The position numbers were made by a program, and so were the translations under genes. Positions 29,330 to 40,149 of a stretch of 64,000 bases of DNA are shown one piece after another. Positions within the stretch are counted from its first letter, which is position 1, and every line of letters starts with the position of its first letter. The DNA comes from Neoceratodus forsteri (lineage: Eukaryota > Chordata > Ceratodontiformes > Ceratodontidae), in NCBI GenBank assembly GCA_016271365.2, contig CM028132.1, forward strand, positions 1,183,815,001-1,183,879,000, in the 5' to 3' direction. The notes beneath the pieces were generated by a model. The model searched no databases and was not told the origin of the DNA. It was given only the letters and a program-made list of their open reading frames with translations.

Positions 29330-32300
29330 AAGAAATGTGCTGAGGACTGGGGCCTGTAAGGCGCAGCTACTCAGGTGATGACCTCCGGGACTTTCATCCC
29401 TTAGAGCTTCCGGTACTGTCGGGTGAAACCTACTTTAGATGTAGGGCTTTAGGGATAGCTCGAAGGGGGGGCCCGGCAGACTGTCTCCCGAGTGGCTGCC
29501 CTAGTGTCTGGAATCTGGGTGGTGAGGTCAAGGAGATGCCCTGGGGCGAAATGGGGGCTTGAACGGGGTTTACCTTGTTTGGTCCCCATACCCAAGGGTT
29601 CCACCTTAGAGTGTGGGCAGATGGCTGGTCCGGCTGCTCCACCTCATCCTACTCAGGCTGTGTTGTGCAATGCCAGATCGCTAAGGAACAAGACAGTCAT
29701 AATAGCGGACTTGATAGTCTCTGTCAGTCTGGCTTGCATCACGGAGACCTGGCTGGATGAAAATGCTTCCCCAGTTTTGGAGGTGGCAGTGCCAGCCGGG
29801 TACTCTGTGATACACAGCCTGAGGAAGGATCGTAGGGGCAGGTGGGGTGTCCATTTGTTTTAAATCTAGCCTGAACCTCATGGTGCTGTCTATGGGTCCT
29901 ATATGGTCCTTTGAGTGTGTGGCTGCCCGAGGGGGTGCGGGTGCAGGCTTCCGTGTCCTCCTGCTCTACTGCCCCCCAGGTAGTGATGGGGATTTTTTGC
30001 GAGAAGCCGAGGAGCTTGTTGCGGGCCTGGTATTGGAGTCCCCCAGGTGGTTGCTCCTGGGGGACTTCAATGCCTGGGTCGATGGGGAGCTATCAAAATT
30101 TGGGACAGACCTTCTTGGGAGCATGGGGACACTGAGCCTGACACAGAAGGTAATGACAGCGACACACTCAGGTGGCCACACATCAGACCTGTTTTTTTCT
30201 TCTGAGCTGGATATCATGGACCTTAGCGTAGATCCGGTGGTTTGGTCAGATCATAGCACCATGGAGGTCACGTTTAGGGCCCTCCTCCCAGATGGTCCTG
30301 CCCCTATGGAGATGATCCAGTACCAGTCGTTAAGGGGAGTATCCTCAGAGGACCTATTGGCAGTGCTGGACCTATCAGGTGTTGGGGCAGCTTGTGTGAT
30401 TGGGTCGGAGGAGGCAGTAGCAGCCTATAATGGGGCGGTTGGTGTGGCCTTTGACTCAATCTCACCATTATGGGTCTGACCCCTGTCTACTCATCGGAGA
30501 TCTCCCTGGTATGATGAGGATCTCTGAGGTTTAAAGACTAGGGGCTGGAGGTTAGAGAGGCGTTGGAGGAGATCTGGCTTGGTGAGCTACAAATTGGCCC
30601 TGAGGTCACATTATATGGACTATCAGGGGGCAATCCCCCATAAAAATGCGGAGTTTCTGTCTAGGGAGGTTACAGTACTACAGTGAGAAACAGACCAGCT
30701 CAGCTCTTCCGCACAGTGGATAGGCTTTTACATCCAGCCAGTCTGCATGCTGGAGGGGCAGATTATAGCACGGGGTGCGAGGAGCTGGCTCTGTTTTTCA
30801 CTGACAAAGTGTCCTCCATCAGGGCTGAGGTCTCGTCGGACATCTCTCAAAAGGGCTGCAGGGTCTGGCCTGAGTCGAGTCAGAGCACTCGTCCTGTCTG
30901 GGATGAGTTTCAGCTGATTGGGGTCAGGGAGGTGGTAGAGATAATCTCTAAGCTGCAGCCGACACATTGTGATTCAGATCCAGGCCCAACTCGCCTTTTG
31001 GTTGAATGTTTGGACCTGATTGGTCCTATGGTTGTTGTAGTCTGGAGTTCATTAAGGAGTGGGATCTTTCCTTTAGCCTTGAAAGAGGCCTTGGTTAGAC
31101 CTCTTCTGAAAAAGCCAACTGTGGACACAGACTGCCTCAGCAACTGCAGACCTGTTTTGAACCTCCCATTTTTAGGGAAGGTTGTAGAAAAGGTGGTGGC
31201 CATACAGCTGGAGAGACATCTTTCTGCTTCCTCCACCTATGAGCCTTTCCAGTCTGGGTTCCGTGCAGGGCATAGTATGGAGACAGCCCTGGTCAGGGTG
31301 CTTAATGACCTGATGGCGAGGGATGGGAGGGACTGTACCATCTTGGTCCTCCCAGACCTCTTTGCGGCATTTGACACCATGGACCATGAGGTGTTACTTG
31401 ACCACCTGCGGTTCTGGTATGGCCTGTCCAGAAATGTCATCAACTGGTTCAGGTCATACCTAACAGACAGAGTGCAGAGGGTGACCATGGGAATTTTCTC
31501 ATCAAATCCGAAGCCTCTGTGCTGTGGTGTTCCACAGGGGTCGGTCTTGTCGCCTCTGTTGTTCACGGTGTATATGCTGCCATTGGGGGACATTATTAGG
31601 CAGTACGGGCTGGGTTTTCACTGCTATGCAGATGATACCCAGCTGTCCCTGTCCTGTGTACCCAATAGCCAGGTGTCAGACTCAGTATTTAATAGCTGCC
31701 TTGAGGAAATCCAGATGTGGATGACTCACAATTGACTTCGGATCAACCCAGACAAGACTGAGGTACTGGTGTTGGAGCCGGGTTGTCAGGGCGGGGTGTG
31801 GTGTGGTATTACCCCTTGACCTTGTACTGGGGTGTGGGCCTCTAGCCTCCTCTAGGCAGGTGAAGAATTTGGGAGTAATCCTGGATGACGGTCTGACACT
31901 TGATGCACAGCTGTCGGCCATGGTGAGAAGTGGGTTTTATCATCTCAGGAATATTGCCCGAATTCGAGCCCTGATCCCACCTGATGACCTGCCTACACTG
32001 GTGCACACTTTTGTCACTTCCAGATTAGACAACTGCAATGCCCTGTACCTAGGGTTATCTGGAGGCAACCTCCGCAGACTACAGCTGGTGCAGAACGCGG
32101 CAGCAAGATTATTGATGGGGGTGAAAAGATGTGAACATATCACCCTGGCGCTCCGTGAACTGCACTGGCTGCTGGTCCAGTGGAGCGTTGTCTTCAAGAT
32201 GGGACTATTGACCTATAAGACCCTGCACATGAGGGGTCCAGTATATCTGCAAGAGCTCCTTGTGCCTTACCATCCGGCCCGGGCCCTCTGTTCTGCCAGG

Positions 32301-32645
32301 GGTGGCCTTCTTGGAGTTCCCAGGGTTAGGCTATGATACTCAGGAGACGGAGCATTTGCAGCAGCTGCGCCTACTGTGTGGAATACCCTGCCTGGTTATC
32401 TAAGGGAGGCCCCCTCGGTAGAAGCCTTTAAAAAGGGCTTCAAAATATATTTATTCCATCAGGCTTTTAACTGAGGATGTTTTAAAGTGGATTGCACTGT
32501 ATGATGGATGGATAAGTCTGTGCTCCCAGTTGTATCTTGTTGATGTTCTAATTTTGTTATTACTGTATTTTTAAAATGTTTTGCATGATTTGTATGCTTA
32601 CATTGTGCAGCACCCAGAGTTTATGGAGATAGGCGCTATATAAAT
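29330..32645 (+). mobile_element. L2-type LINE, nearly full length
   Basis: A short GC-rich 5' region is followed by an endonuclease-reverse transcriptase ORF in several frames and a 3' UTR ending GGCGCTATATAAATAAAAT. That end is typical of the L2 group. A (ATCT)n tract follows directly at 32648. The element is on the plus strand. No target duplication could be identified, because the right flank is the end of another element. Confidence 0.85.
29610..32475 (+). pseudogene. L2-type ORF2 (endonuclease, reverse transcriptase), broken
   Basis: The endonuclease comes first: LCNARSLRNK, ITETWLDE, LLLGDFNAWVDG and SDHSTMEVTF supply the usual Asn, Glu, Asp/Asn and Asp-His residues. A frameshift at ~29862 and a stop at 30480 follow. 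The reverse transcriptase spans 30683-31735. It contains [47 protein letters not shown] and the catalytic CYADDTQL. A stop at 31733 sits in the MTHN-x-LRINPDKTEVLV motif, and a frame change lies around 31800. The C-terminus (31803-32336, then APTVWNTLPGYL in another frame) ends at 32475. All key catalytic residues are visible. It nicks target DNA and copies its RNA in place when intact. Confidence 0.88.
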
Positions 32646-32647
32646 AA

Positions 32648-32649
32648 AA

Positions 32650-32683
<34 letters not shown>
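32648..32683. repeat. (ATCT)n tail of the L2 LINE
   Basis: Nine ATCT steps directly after the L2 3' end. Tetramer tails are a usual outcome of L2 target-primed reverse transcription. Confidence 0.95.
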
Positions 32684-32689
32684 AGTCCC

Positions 32690-33452
32690 CCTCGATGACT
32701 CCTCCCGTAAGGCTTCCTGTCCTTGCCCTACACAGGGAGGACTTCAGAAATGGCCAGGGAGGCTCAGCATGCTGCCAGTCGGTCCCCAGTCTACAAAAGT
32801 TCCCCTTCACCATCTCCACCAACTGGTTCACCAGATCATTGGTACCCAGGGTACCAGCACCCCTAGCTCCCCCTGCACCCAATTTACCATCCTACCTATC
32901 CTATCTAAATCCTGGATGGCAGATGCCCCAGAAAGGCACCAAATCACCGCCCCCTCCCGTCCATCCCCTCTCCACCTCCTGTCTACCCCCTATTCATTGA
33001 GTCCTCTACCACTGACAAAATTCCTCTCCTTGGGTACCAACACATTGCCTTGACCTTTCACATTGACTGTCTCAAAGATCCCCCTCCCAACCAAGAAGAG
33101 TCAGGTGCCTGAACCTCCTCTAAAAGTTTGAAGCTATTCGCTGTCTGAATGGTGAGGGGCTGGACAACTTCCTTGTGACTAACCCTGGTTCTCCTCCCCG
33201 TCCCTTCCCCACCACGCTCCACCCTGCTGGACCAATGGGTCTCTGGGGAGTGGGGTGGGTGGTGGGTGGGCTCCTGTTGAGCTGATGATGCAACTCAGTG
33301 ATTTCTAACCTTGCTGCCACCAGCTGAGCCTGGAGCTCCTCCTTGGTCCTGCATATGGAGCAGTGCCCCTTCCCCCCAAGCATATCCCTAGAGAATAGTG
33401 CCCCACATCTGACACAACAGAGTGCCTCATCGCTAAATACCATCCCCATAAA
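32690..33452 (-). pseudogene. CR1-type LINE ORF1 remnant
   Basis: The minus-strand frame at 33449-33120 starts with a Cys-rich N-terminus (CVRCGALF, HCSICRTKEEL) and a short coiled-coil (LQAQLVAARLEITELHHQL). This is the same arrangement as the ORF1 at 45787. Further down, in other frames, CLSGASAIQDL (~32920) and LGTNDLV (~32850) match the esterase-like domain of CR1 ORF1 (CLPGA and HLGTNDL at 46263-46380). It is 3'-truncated: ORF2 is absent, and it abuts the ATCT tail of the L2 LINE head-to-tail. Confidence 0.75.
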
Positions 33453-33484
33453 GACCTATACTAGGACATCTAATTTAAGTCGTA

Positions 33485-33720
33485 GAGCTCACCCAGATAG
33501 GGTGTAGCTGCAGACTTTGCTATAGCACAAAATAACAGGAGTTCAAACTACCTTGTAATGCTCTTCCAAATAGGGTGTGGCTGTAGGCTTAACTATGGCA
33601 CAGAAAACTGGAGTTAAAACTATCTTGTGGTGTTTACCCAGGTAGGATGTATCTGTATGATTTAACTACAGCACAAAACAACCCTGCAAATGAAATGCTC
33701 ACTAGCAGTAGCACAAACAG
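33485..33720 (-). repeat. Three ~70-75 bp tandem units upstream of CR1 ORF1
   Basis: Units carry (A/G)ATAGGGTGTAGCTG-like, CTATAGCACAAAA-like and AGTTCAAACTACCTTGT-like words near 33495, 33568 and 33640. They lie just 5' of the reversed ORF1, so they probably are repeated 5' UTR or promoter units of that LINE. A related GAATAGGGTGTAGAGACA word lies at 45690 before the other ORF1. Confidence 0.6.
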
Positions 33721-34890
33721 TGTTCTGCAAATAAACTTTACAGTAACCTGTAGTACACTTCTCATATTACAGCCAGGACCCTGCACAATACTTCCACAAA
33801 AAAACTTTGCTGTTAACTATACATATACAGTTTTACATGGAATGTGATGGGCAGAGTTACCAGCTGCTGGCTAATGCCTGGTAGACTCCAGTAATATCCT
33901 TTACACTCAGTCCTTTGTGCGAAGGGGCCACTAGTGGTAACTGCCTTTTTTTTCCATTTACATTTTTTTCACCTCTGCACCACAGCGCATGGCTCAGCCC
34001 TGTCCTTACCTCACCTCCCTCATCCATCTGCTGTCCTCTGGTCTCACCGTGCCCCATTCCCCCACAGATTAACCACCCCCCTGCCATGGTGGGGCCAGGA
34101 AGGGGGAGGTCTGTCCTCCCCCCACTCAGTGTTCCTGCATCCAGATTGGGGGTCCAGCAGACCAACAACAGAGCAGGATGAGGGCAGGCAGGGCTTCATG
34201 AAGCCTGTGACCACCATTTTCCTCCAACGTTTCCCCTGCCATGGTGTCTGCAAGTGCGTGCCTGTGTAACTATGGCTCCTACACCATGCTGCTCAACTTT
34301 GGCACTGCCATCCATTCTCCACCAGGTGGCAACCATGGAGTGAGCCAGCGTATCCCACCACGCCAGGAGAGGAGAGCAGTCTGGACACTTGATCCTCTCC
34401 CTGCCTGGCAACCCTTGCAGCATTTGATATAACTATATTTGAGAGAAACACTGACATCACACAGCAAGATACAAGGAAGTACATTATTTTTTCCCTTCTT
34501 TTAGCATTTGCCCTTGAGTAACCTAAAAGGACAGACTGGTCTGAACCACCTGCTCACTCAGCAATACTTACTAATTATATGTTTGCTTAAACTTACTGTT
34601 TACCTGAAGGAACAGAACCCACAATCTATAGTTAACATAAAAAAGCAACTGTTTACTAGAGTCATGTCAGTTGGGCAAAATACGACATTTCCTTGTACAC
34701 AACTGTTTACAATACACACTGGAGGACATGGCACATAACAAGTTAATGTCACCAAACCTGTCTTTGTTTTCAGGCAAACAAGGATGGTCTGTGTGTGGCT
34801 TCCCATGCTCCAAAAGAGCTTGACGGTTGTAATGCAGTTTGTCATCCATCTTGGAGTATGAAAACATTGCAAAACAGTTTTCTTTTAGTT
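33721..34890. other. Unassigned region downstream of the retroviral env remnant
   Basis: No gene is recognised. On the minus strand two overlapping frames (34872-34600 and 34867-34667) look neither viral nor cellular to me. The 3' LTR of the minus-strand retrovirus would be expected here. I find a purine-rich tract near 34490 but no convincing TG...CA repeat. Confidence 0.4.
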
Positions 34891-35034
34891 TTAGATCAGC
34901 ACTAACTCTTTTATTTGTTTAAATTATTGCTTTATCTTAGAGTCCCCACCTTGATGCCTGCAAAGCAAGGCATCGTGATTACATCAGCTTGGTCAGTTGT
35001 GTGTTTTGCAGAAAGTGAAGCTGGTTTCTATGAT

Positions 35035-37584
35035 TTTTGTGTGTGTACATTAGACAACATATTATGCAAATGAGGATGAAAATCAGAATTATTCGGAGAA
35101 CAATCAAGGCTTTGAAGGTTATTTCCATTCAGATATTAGTGAGGACAAGATTAATATCTCTATCATGCAGCATTTTATTCGATTCATTTTCAGCCTTATG
35201 CATGTCATTGCTAATTTCAGTGAGATGTGTATACTTGCAGTCTAGCAGAGATTGCAAATTTAAGGACATGGGATCAGTATGTGCATTAAAAACAGGTATA
35301 TACTTTTTGATATCCTCCTGGTGGTCAGGTTCACTCTGGATAACAGACTCATCATGCGTGGCAACAGGTGTCATTACAGTCTGGCCACTAATGGTATGTT
35401 CATGAGGAGTAAAACAAAAATGTGGGGTGACGACTTCACAAGAGAGGGACCCATAAAGATATTTCCTATAATTAATAACAGTACAGCACTGCTCTTCCAT
35501 ATTGTAAACTACTTTAACAGTCAGCATGTGCTATTTCATAAGCTGAATTGGACAGGAGCCTGTGAGGTTCATTTGCATCTGGCTAGTTGCTTTGGTGTTT
35601 CTCTGCCTCTCAGGCACATAACCACAAATGGGAGTAGCAGCATCAAACACATCACATCTACACACATACAGGATATATATAACCTTTGACAGAGCAACAT
35701 GCAGTATGTGGGGCTGTCCACAACTGCATGGCAGGGTGGAACACCAGGAGCTGTGGTAAAGCTAAGTGTTTCTTGTCATGTCTTCCTTTAAGTATCCTAT
35801 GGAGTAGACAGTGGCCAGTTTATCAAATACTGAGGTAGTAGGGTGGAAGACAGGCATGGACACAGTGAAAGACATATACAGTGTGGTACCTGATAGAGCA
35901 TGATCCCCAAGTATAACATGGGCCTCTGTTGAAGTGTGATGTTGCCAACTCCAGGTTCCAGGCAGTGCTAAACAAAGGTCTCTGGCAATTTAAGAACATA
36001 AGAAAGTGCTGGCAGAAGGGGACCTTGCGATCCATCTAGTGTAGCAATTTGTTTTATCACATGTCCAATTTATCCTGTGATGCGCGTGGTCGTACTGGGA
36101 GCAATACCACTCGACCAGCTGCTCATCCTTGAGGAAGTCTGGGATGCGGCGGTTTTTCATATCCTGCAGCAACTTACTTGGTAGTCAAAACATAATCATC
36201 ATAGGCTGTTCGAATGATCTCTTGACCTTTCCTATTTGTCTTTACTTCTCTATTATTGATCTCAATCAATTTGTTTATCTTTGCTTGAGTCTCATTAAAT
36301 AAATTAGCAACGTCATGAACACCATACACTGTGAATGTTTCCTCTTGTGTGAGACCATCAACACTATGTAGCTCGGGCTTCTCTACCATCTGGGCCTTGT
36401 TAGTTTCCAAAGTACCCAATATGGCATTTTTATTTGTTCTATATCTGCCCCATTTCAAACTGACATACCTGACCCAAAAAATTGATATACAGACCTGACA
36501 ATTCCGTCCAGGCCCTGTAATCTCCTAGAGTGGAATATGCCTTGTTGTGAAATGGTTTCTTGACCAGCCACAGGATCTTAAGCTCGCTGTTAAATAGATT
36601 GCTATAATATCAATTAACACAGAAGTATAAAATAAGGAGACATTTTTCTGGACACAATTTCCTAATTCTGCCATGCTCCAATAAGAACATTAAAATGAGA
36701 AATGAAATGAACATTTCAGAAAATTTAAAAATTGAAAATGTAACATAATCGGTAATAGGCAAAACTGTACGTAATTGAAGTCCCAAGAGTAGAAGCATAA
36801 GTGAAGCCACTGGGTGGACCCAGTTGCAGTCCAGGGCATTTTACAGTTTTATGTGCAATGGTAACTTCAGTGATGTCCATGGTGTTCTTGGTGGCTGGTC
36901 ATTGTTAGTACAGCCACTTGCAGTTCAGTTTCACCATATGCCAGCCACTGATCAGTTTGACCTCCCATTGTAGATGTTTTACATGCATTCATCCTGTTTC
37001 ATAGTTTTTTGTTTTCAGCAAGAGGGACCTCTTTCTGTAACCATTGACTCAGTCCTTCCCACTGGAAGTTGCCTAGACTCTATGGTCTCTCCACATTCTA
37101 TTTCTGTGACCCCTCCAGTTACTGTTACAGGAAGAAGTACAGTGGTAGTCATAGAAAAGTTTCTCAGTACTGAGGTATACCTGGGTATACTGCGGCAGAA
37201 TGAGGCAGGATCGCATTACAGTCAGTGCAAATTGCCTTACTGGTACCTCGAAGTAGGAAACTTTTAGATAACTACCACTGGTGTCACCTTGGACCAACAT
37301 GGACCACTGAGACTATGTCCATCTGCCTTCTGTCCTGCATTCTGAAATGATAGAAAAACAAACTGGAGAGGAGGGTTTGGTTCCCCTCCTTTCTCCATAT
37401 ATTAGTTCTAAGCCTTAACAGCATGTAACCATCAATCTGTTGGCCTTTTTAATTTTTTTTTGTAATTAATGAAAATTATGGTAACCCCTTCCCCCACCGG
37501 AGGGTGGAGGAGGGTCAAGTTAAACTTAGAGTTCATGTTGTATTCAGAGTGATGCAGGCCTATGCTGCTAGCGTTGCAGGCATT
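35035..37584 (-). pseudogene. env: Retroviral envelope glycoprotein remnant
   Basis: The frames downstream of the integrase show N-glycosylation sequons in the first ~50 residues after 37584. Next comes a stretch around 36458-36174 with a heptad-like pattern (VANLFNETQAKINKLIEI), as in the coiled-coil of a transmembrane subunit. A Cys-containing segment follows near 36100. A hydrophobic segment of ~20 residues followed by a short Cys-containing tail lies at 35110-35040, consistent with a membrane anchor. There are stops (one just before the anchor) and at least three frame changes. A CR1 tail is inserted at 35990-36052. It cannot make a functional glycoprotein. Surface-subunit identity and subfamily are not determined. 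Confidence 0.6.
35990..36052 (-). repeat. Solo CR1-type LINE 3' tail in the env remnant
   Basis: Minus-strand TAGATGGATCGCAAGGTCCC and ACTTTCTTATGTTCTTAAA have the form of a CR1 3' end. The insertion breaks the env frame between two parts that are otherwise similar in composition. Confidence 0.7.
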
Positions 37585-37608
37585 CTGAAATGAGAAAACA
37601 GAAATACA
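37585..37608 (-). promoter_or_regulatory. Candidate splice acceptor for env mRNA
   Basis: The minus-strand sequence TTTCTGTTTTCTCATTTCAG ends at 37585. It has a polypyrimidine tract and CAG directly before an open frame with glycosylation sequons, and it lies ~40 bases after the integrase end. Retroviral env is normally made from a spliced RNA, so the position fits. Confidence 0.5.
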
Positions 37609-37879
37609 GTTAGAAAATACACTGTTAGTCACCTGTAAACGGTTTCAGCTGACTACAGTGAAACAATTTGTCCACTGTTTTTTTTTTGCTGTTGGTGATT
37701 CTCACCATGAATCCAAATGGACTGCATTTGTCAGTTTATGCTGCAGCAGGTGCTCAGGAGTGCCATAGGATGTGACCATAGTGTATTTTTCCAAACTGCG
37801 TGCAGCAAACAAATGCACTTGTGACATGGCTAAACTAACAAGGACACAAAGCATGAAACGGATTGGCCAAAATGAGTCA

Positions 37880-38733
37880 GCTGGTAGTATCTCAACACGG
37901 CATTATTGAACCAATAATGCCGTATTGAAACTGAAATACCATTCTAATCCACACAATAAAAAGAGCATTGTGTAATAAAGGGCAGGCTACTAGACCATAG
38001 AGTACCTGTCTGTCCCACCTACCCTCCCAAATTCTTGTAAGTATCGCACCAAACAAAAACGGACCATAGCAGAATGGGACAGTATCCCAGAACGTGTAAA
38101 TAAAATGGCAAATCAAAATCCACAGCAATCGAATTACCTTCAGAGGTGGATTTAAAGAACCGTGTAAACTTCCAGAGCAGACCCCACGCCTAGATGTGCG
38201 GCAGCTGCAGATGTCGAGCTGTTTTCAGTCTCATACTGTCACGGTGCATGCAATCGGGAATAATAAGAACTGCGGCTCCCAGCACAGCGTGGAGTGAAAG
38301 AAATAAATTCATACAGCGATAGAGAATATTTGGGCAGAAGCAAGACGCAGAATAAAAGTAAACGGAACCATTGAATGGTGCAACATCAGACAAACAGGTA
38401 GGAGCTAAAGAAAAGGTCAGACACTACGCAAATTAGTCAAGTACCTAACTCCCGTAACACACACATGCCAGCACATGGTAGACCTCCCAAGCAGAGTATT
38501 ACAGTAATACCAATGTAGATTTCCCAAATATAGTGAAAATAATGTTAACTAAGCTGCCCTCTCTCAATATGTGCATTGTGTTTTTTAAAACATCTGCATG
38601 TAAATAAACAGTTCTTCATGTTTCAAAAAGTACAGTAAACATTTGTAAAATACCAAAACTGTGTTTCCATACATGTCTTGACATCATATTATCTGCATTT
38701 GTAAGACACTAAACTATAACAAAACCATGTTAC
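37880..38733. other. Unassigned sequence inside the integrase remnant
   Basis: No coding motif is seen. An inverted repeat CGGCATTATTG-AAC-CAATAATGCCG lies at ~37899-37923. The rest is AT-rich. Confidence 0.45.
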
Positions 38734-38888
38734 AAGCGCATTGAGCCACTCCAAAGGTGGCATCTAATGGGGAATTAATGCATGGTTGGGCCATTGTAGG
38801 CACTCGGCCTTCTGCTTCGGGCCACAGCGGTCCCAACCATGCATTAAGTCCCCATTAGATGCCACCTTCATCGTGGCTTAATGCTTAC
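38734..38888. repeat. Hairpin element with ~57 bp arms and GC-rich loop
   Basis: The left arm (GGTGGCATCTAATGGGGA, TTAATGCATGGTTGGG) is the complement of the right arm (CCCAACCATGCATTAA, TCCCCATTAGATGCCACC), almost without mismatch in the inner 37 bases. The loop is ~40 bases. It interrupts the integrase. It has the look of a small foldback or MITE-like insertion. Confidence 0.85.
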
Positions 38889-39180
38889 TTGTTTAATCCT
38901 CTCTTTAAGTTGTGCAACATACTTGTCTGCTCATATGATTTTAGCAGTAAAGTTAGTGCCTTTATCTGAATCGAACACCAAGGCAGTGCAGTACCCACCT
39001 GCAAAACACTTGTGTAATCAAAAGTTTTGCAGTAACTGTTGCAGTGACTGCCTTAACTAAGAATAGTTCTGCCCACTTAGAAAAATAAGTCAGCGATGAC
39101 TAAAATAAATTTGTTACCCCTAGATGTGGGTGGTAAATATCTTATGCAAGCAATTTGCATTAAGATCCCATGTTACAGTG

Positions 39181-40149
39181 CCTGGAGAGAAAAAAAAACT
39201 TGCTAATAAAGTTATACAATATATAACAATTCTCTGAAAGGCAGTAGTAATGTTTTTAGCACAACAAGAACATCTAGGTACATTAATGACAGTAAGTGCA
39301 ATGCTTTTTATGCATGTTGTAGTTTTCCTACAGAGCTAAAAAGCGCTTGCCTTTTGCTTATGCAATGACTTTACAAAGCACTGTCCTTAGTTTCAGACAT
39401 TACACAACATGCATCTCTGAAAGCCCAAGGCAGTGATTTAGACGTCATACACAGAATTTAAAAAAAAGTTGCAATTTTCAACTTTCTTGCTTCCCTCATT
39501 AATTCATTGTAGAAACATGGAAAACACATGGATATGTGACTTACCTAATTTAGGAGTGTTGTGGCTATTAAGATGAAAATCTTTCACATAGTCTAAAGGC
39601 AGAGTCACAAGATTGTTCCTTTTTTAAGAACCACAAATAAGCTGGTTTGGTAAAAGGAGCAAGTTCTATTTTTTTTCCTGGAAGATAAATGAATGACACT
39701 GTCGAGTCTCTTCCACAAACCTATTAACTGAGATAATAACCATCATACTTAGTGTTTCAGTAAATAGTTCGGAAGAAGAACTGAACTCCACAGACCCAGA
39801 GAAGAAAACATTAGACTGGTTATGAAACAGGTTTAAAACAAATGTCTGTGCTGTAACTACAGCATGTCACTTGGACTTAAGGTAACACTATTGTAACTTG
39901 TTTGAACAGGGCACATATGATTGTAAACTCTGGCAAACAGTTTCTTTTAAATCAAACCCCTCTTCTTTAAGAAGACGGTTATGCAACCAGTTGAAAAAAG
40001 TAATAATAATACCAGTTTGACATTGGCAGAACTCATTCCTGCTACTATACTGTGCTTAGCCCAAAATATAGGTATTTCACTAAGCTATTTCAATTAGCAA
40101 ATAATTTGCCTATTTTCTTTAATTTCCCCACGTGTGGTACTATCTGGGC
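39181..40149. other. Unassigned; probably decayed retroviral pol
   Basis: No motif I can defend. The minus strand has short frames, such as one near 39690-39570 ending in a Lys-rich stretch. Neither an RT nor an RNase H signature is visible. Confidence 0.35.

Larger units (their letters stand above)
37627..39180 (-). pseudogene. pol: Retroviral integrase remnant (core and C-terminal domain)
   Basis: The core is at 39115-38885. FILVIADLFSKWAELF carries the first catalytic Asp region, and SDKGTNFTAK the second Asp motif in a shifted frame. A one-base frameshift lies between them. The C-terminal domain at 37725-37627 shows the strand pattern ending in LKPF, usual just before the pol stop. Between core and C-terminus a hairpin repeat (38734-38888) and ~900 bases of unassigned sequence intervene. 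Integrase joins viral DNA ends to the host genome. This copy is dead. The motif spacing fits retroviruses or Metaviridae; the downstream env-like frame favours a retrovirus. Confidence 0.7.

Noticed and set aside
35037..35689. Plus-strand frames of 122 and 136 residues
   Set aside because: They lie opposite the env remnant, whose minus-strand frame has sequons, a coiled coil and a membrane anchor; the plus frames have no motif.
36610..36810. Signal-peptide-like minus-strand start (Met followed by a Leu-rich stretch) as env start
   Set aside because: It lies in the middle of the env region, downstream of the sequon-bearing first frame, and is followed by stops; a chance hydrophobic frame in AT-rich DNA is as likely.
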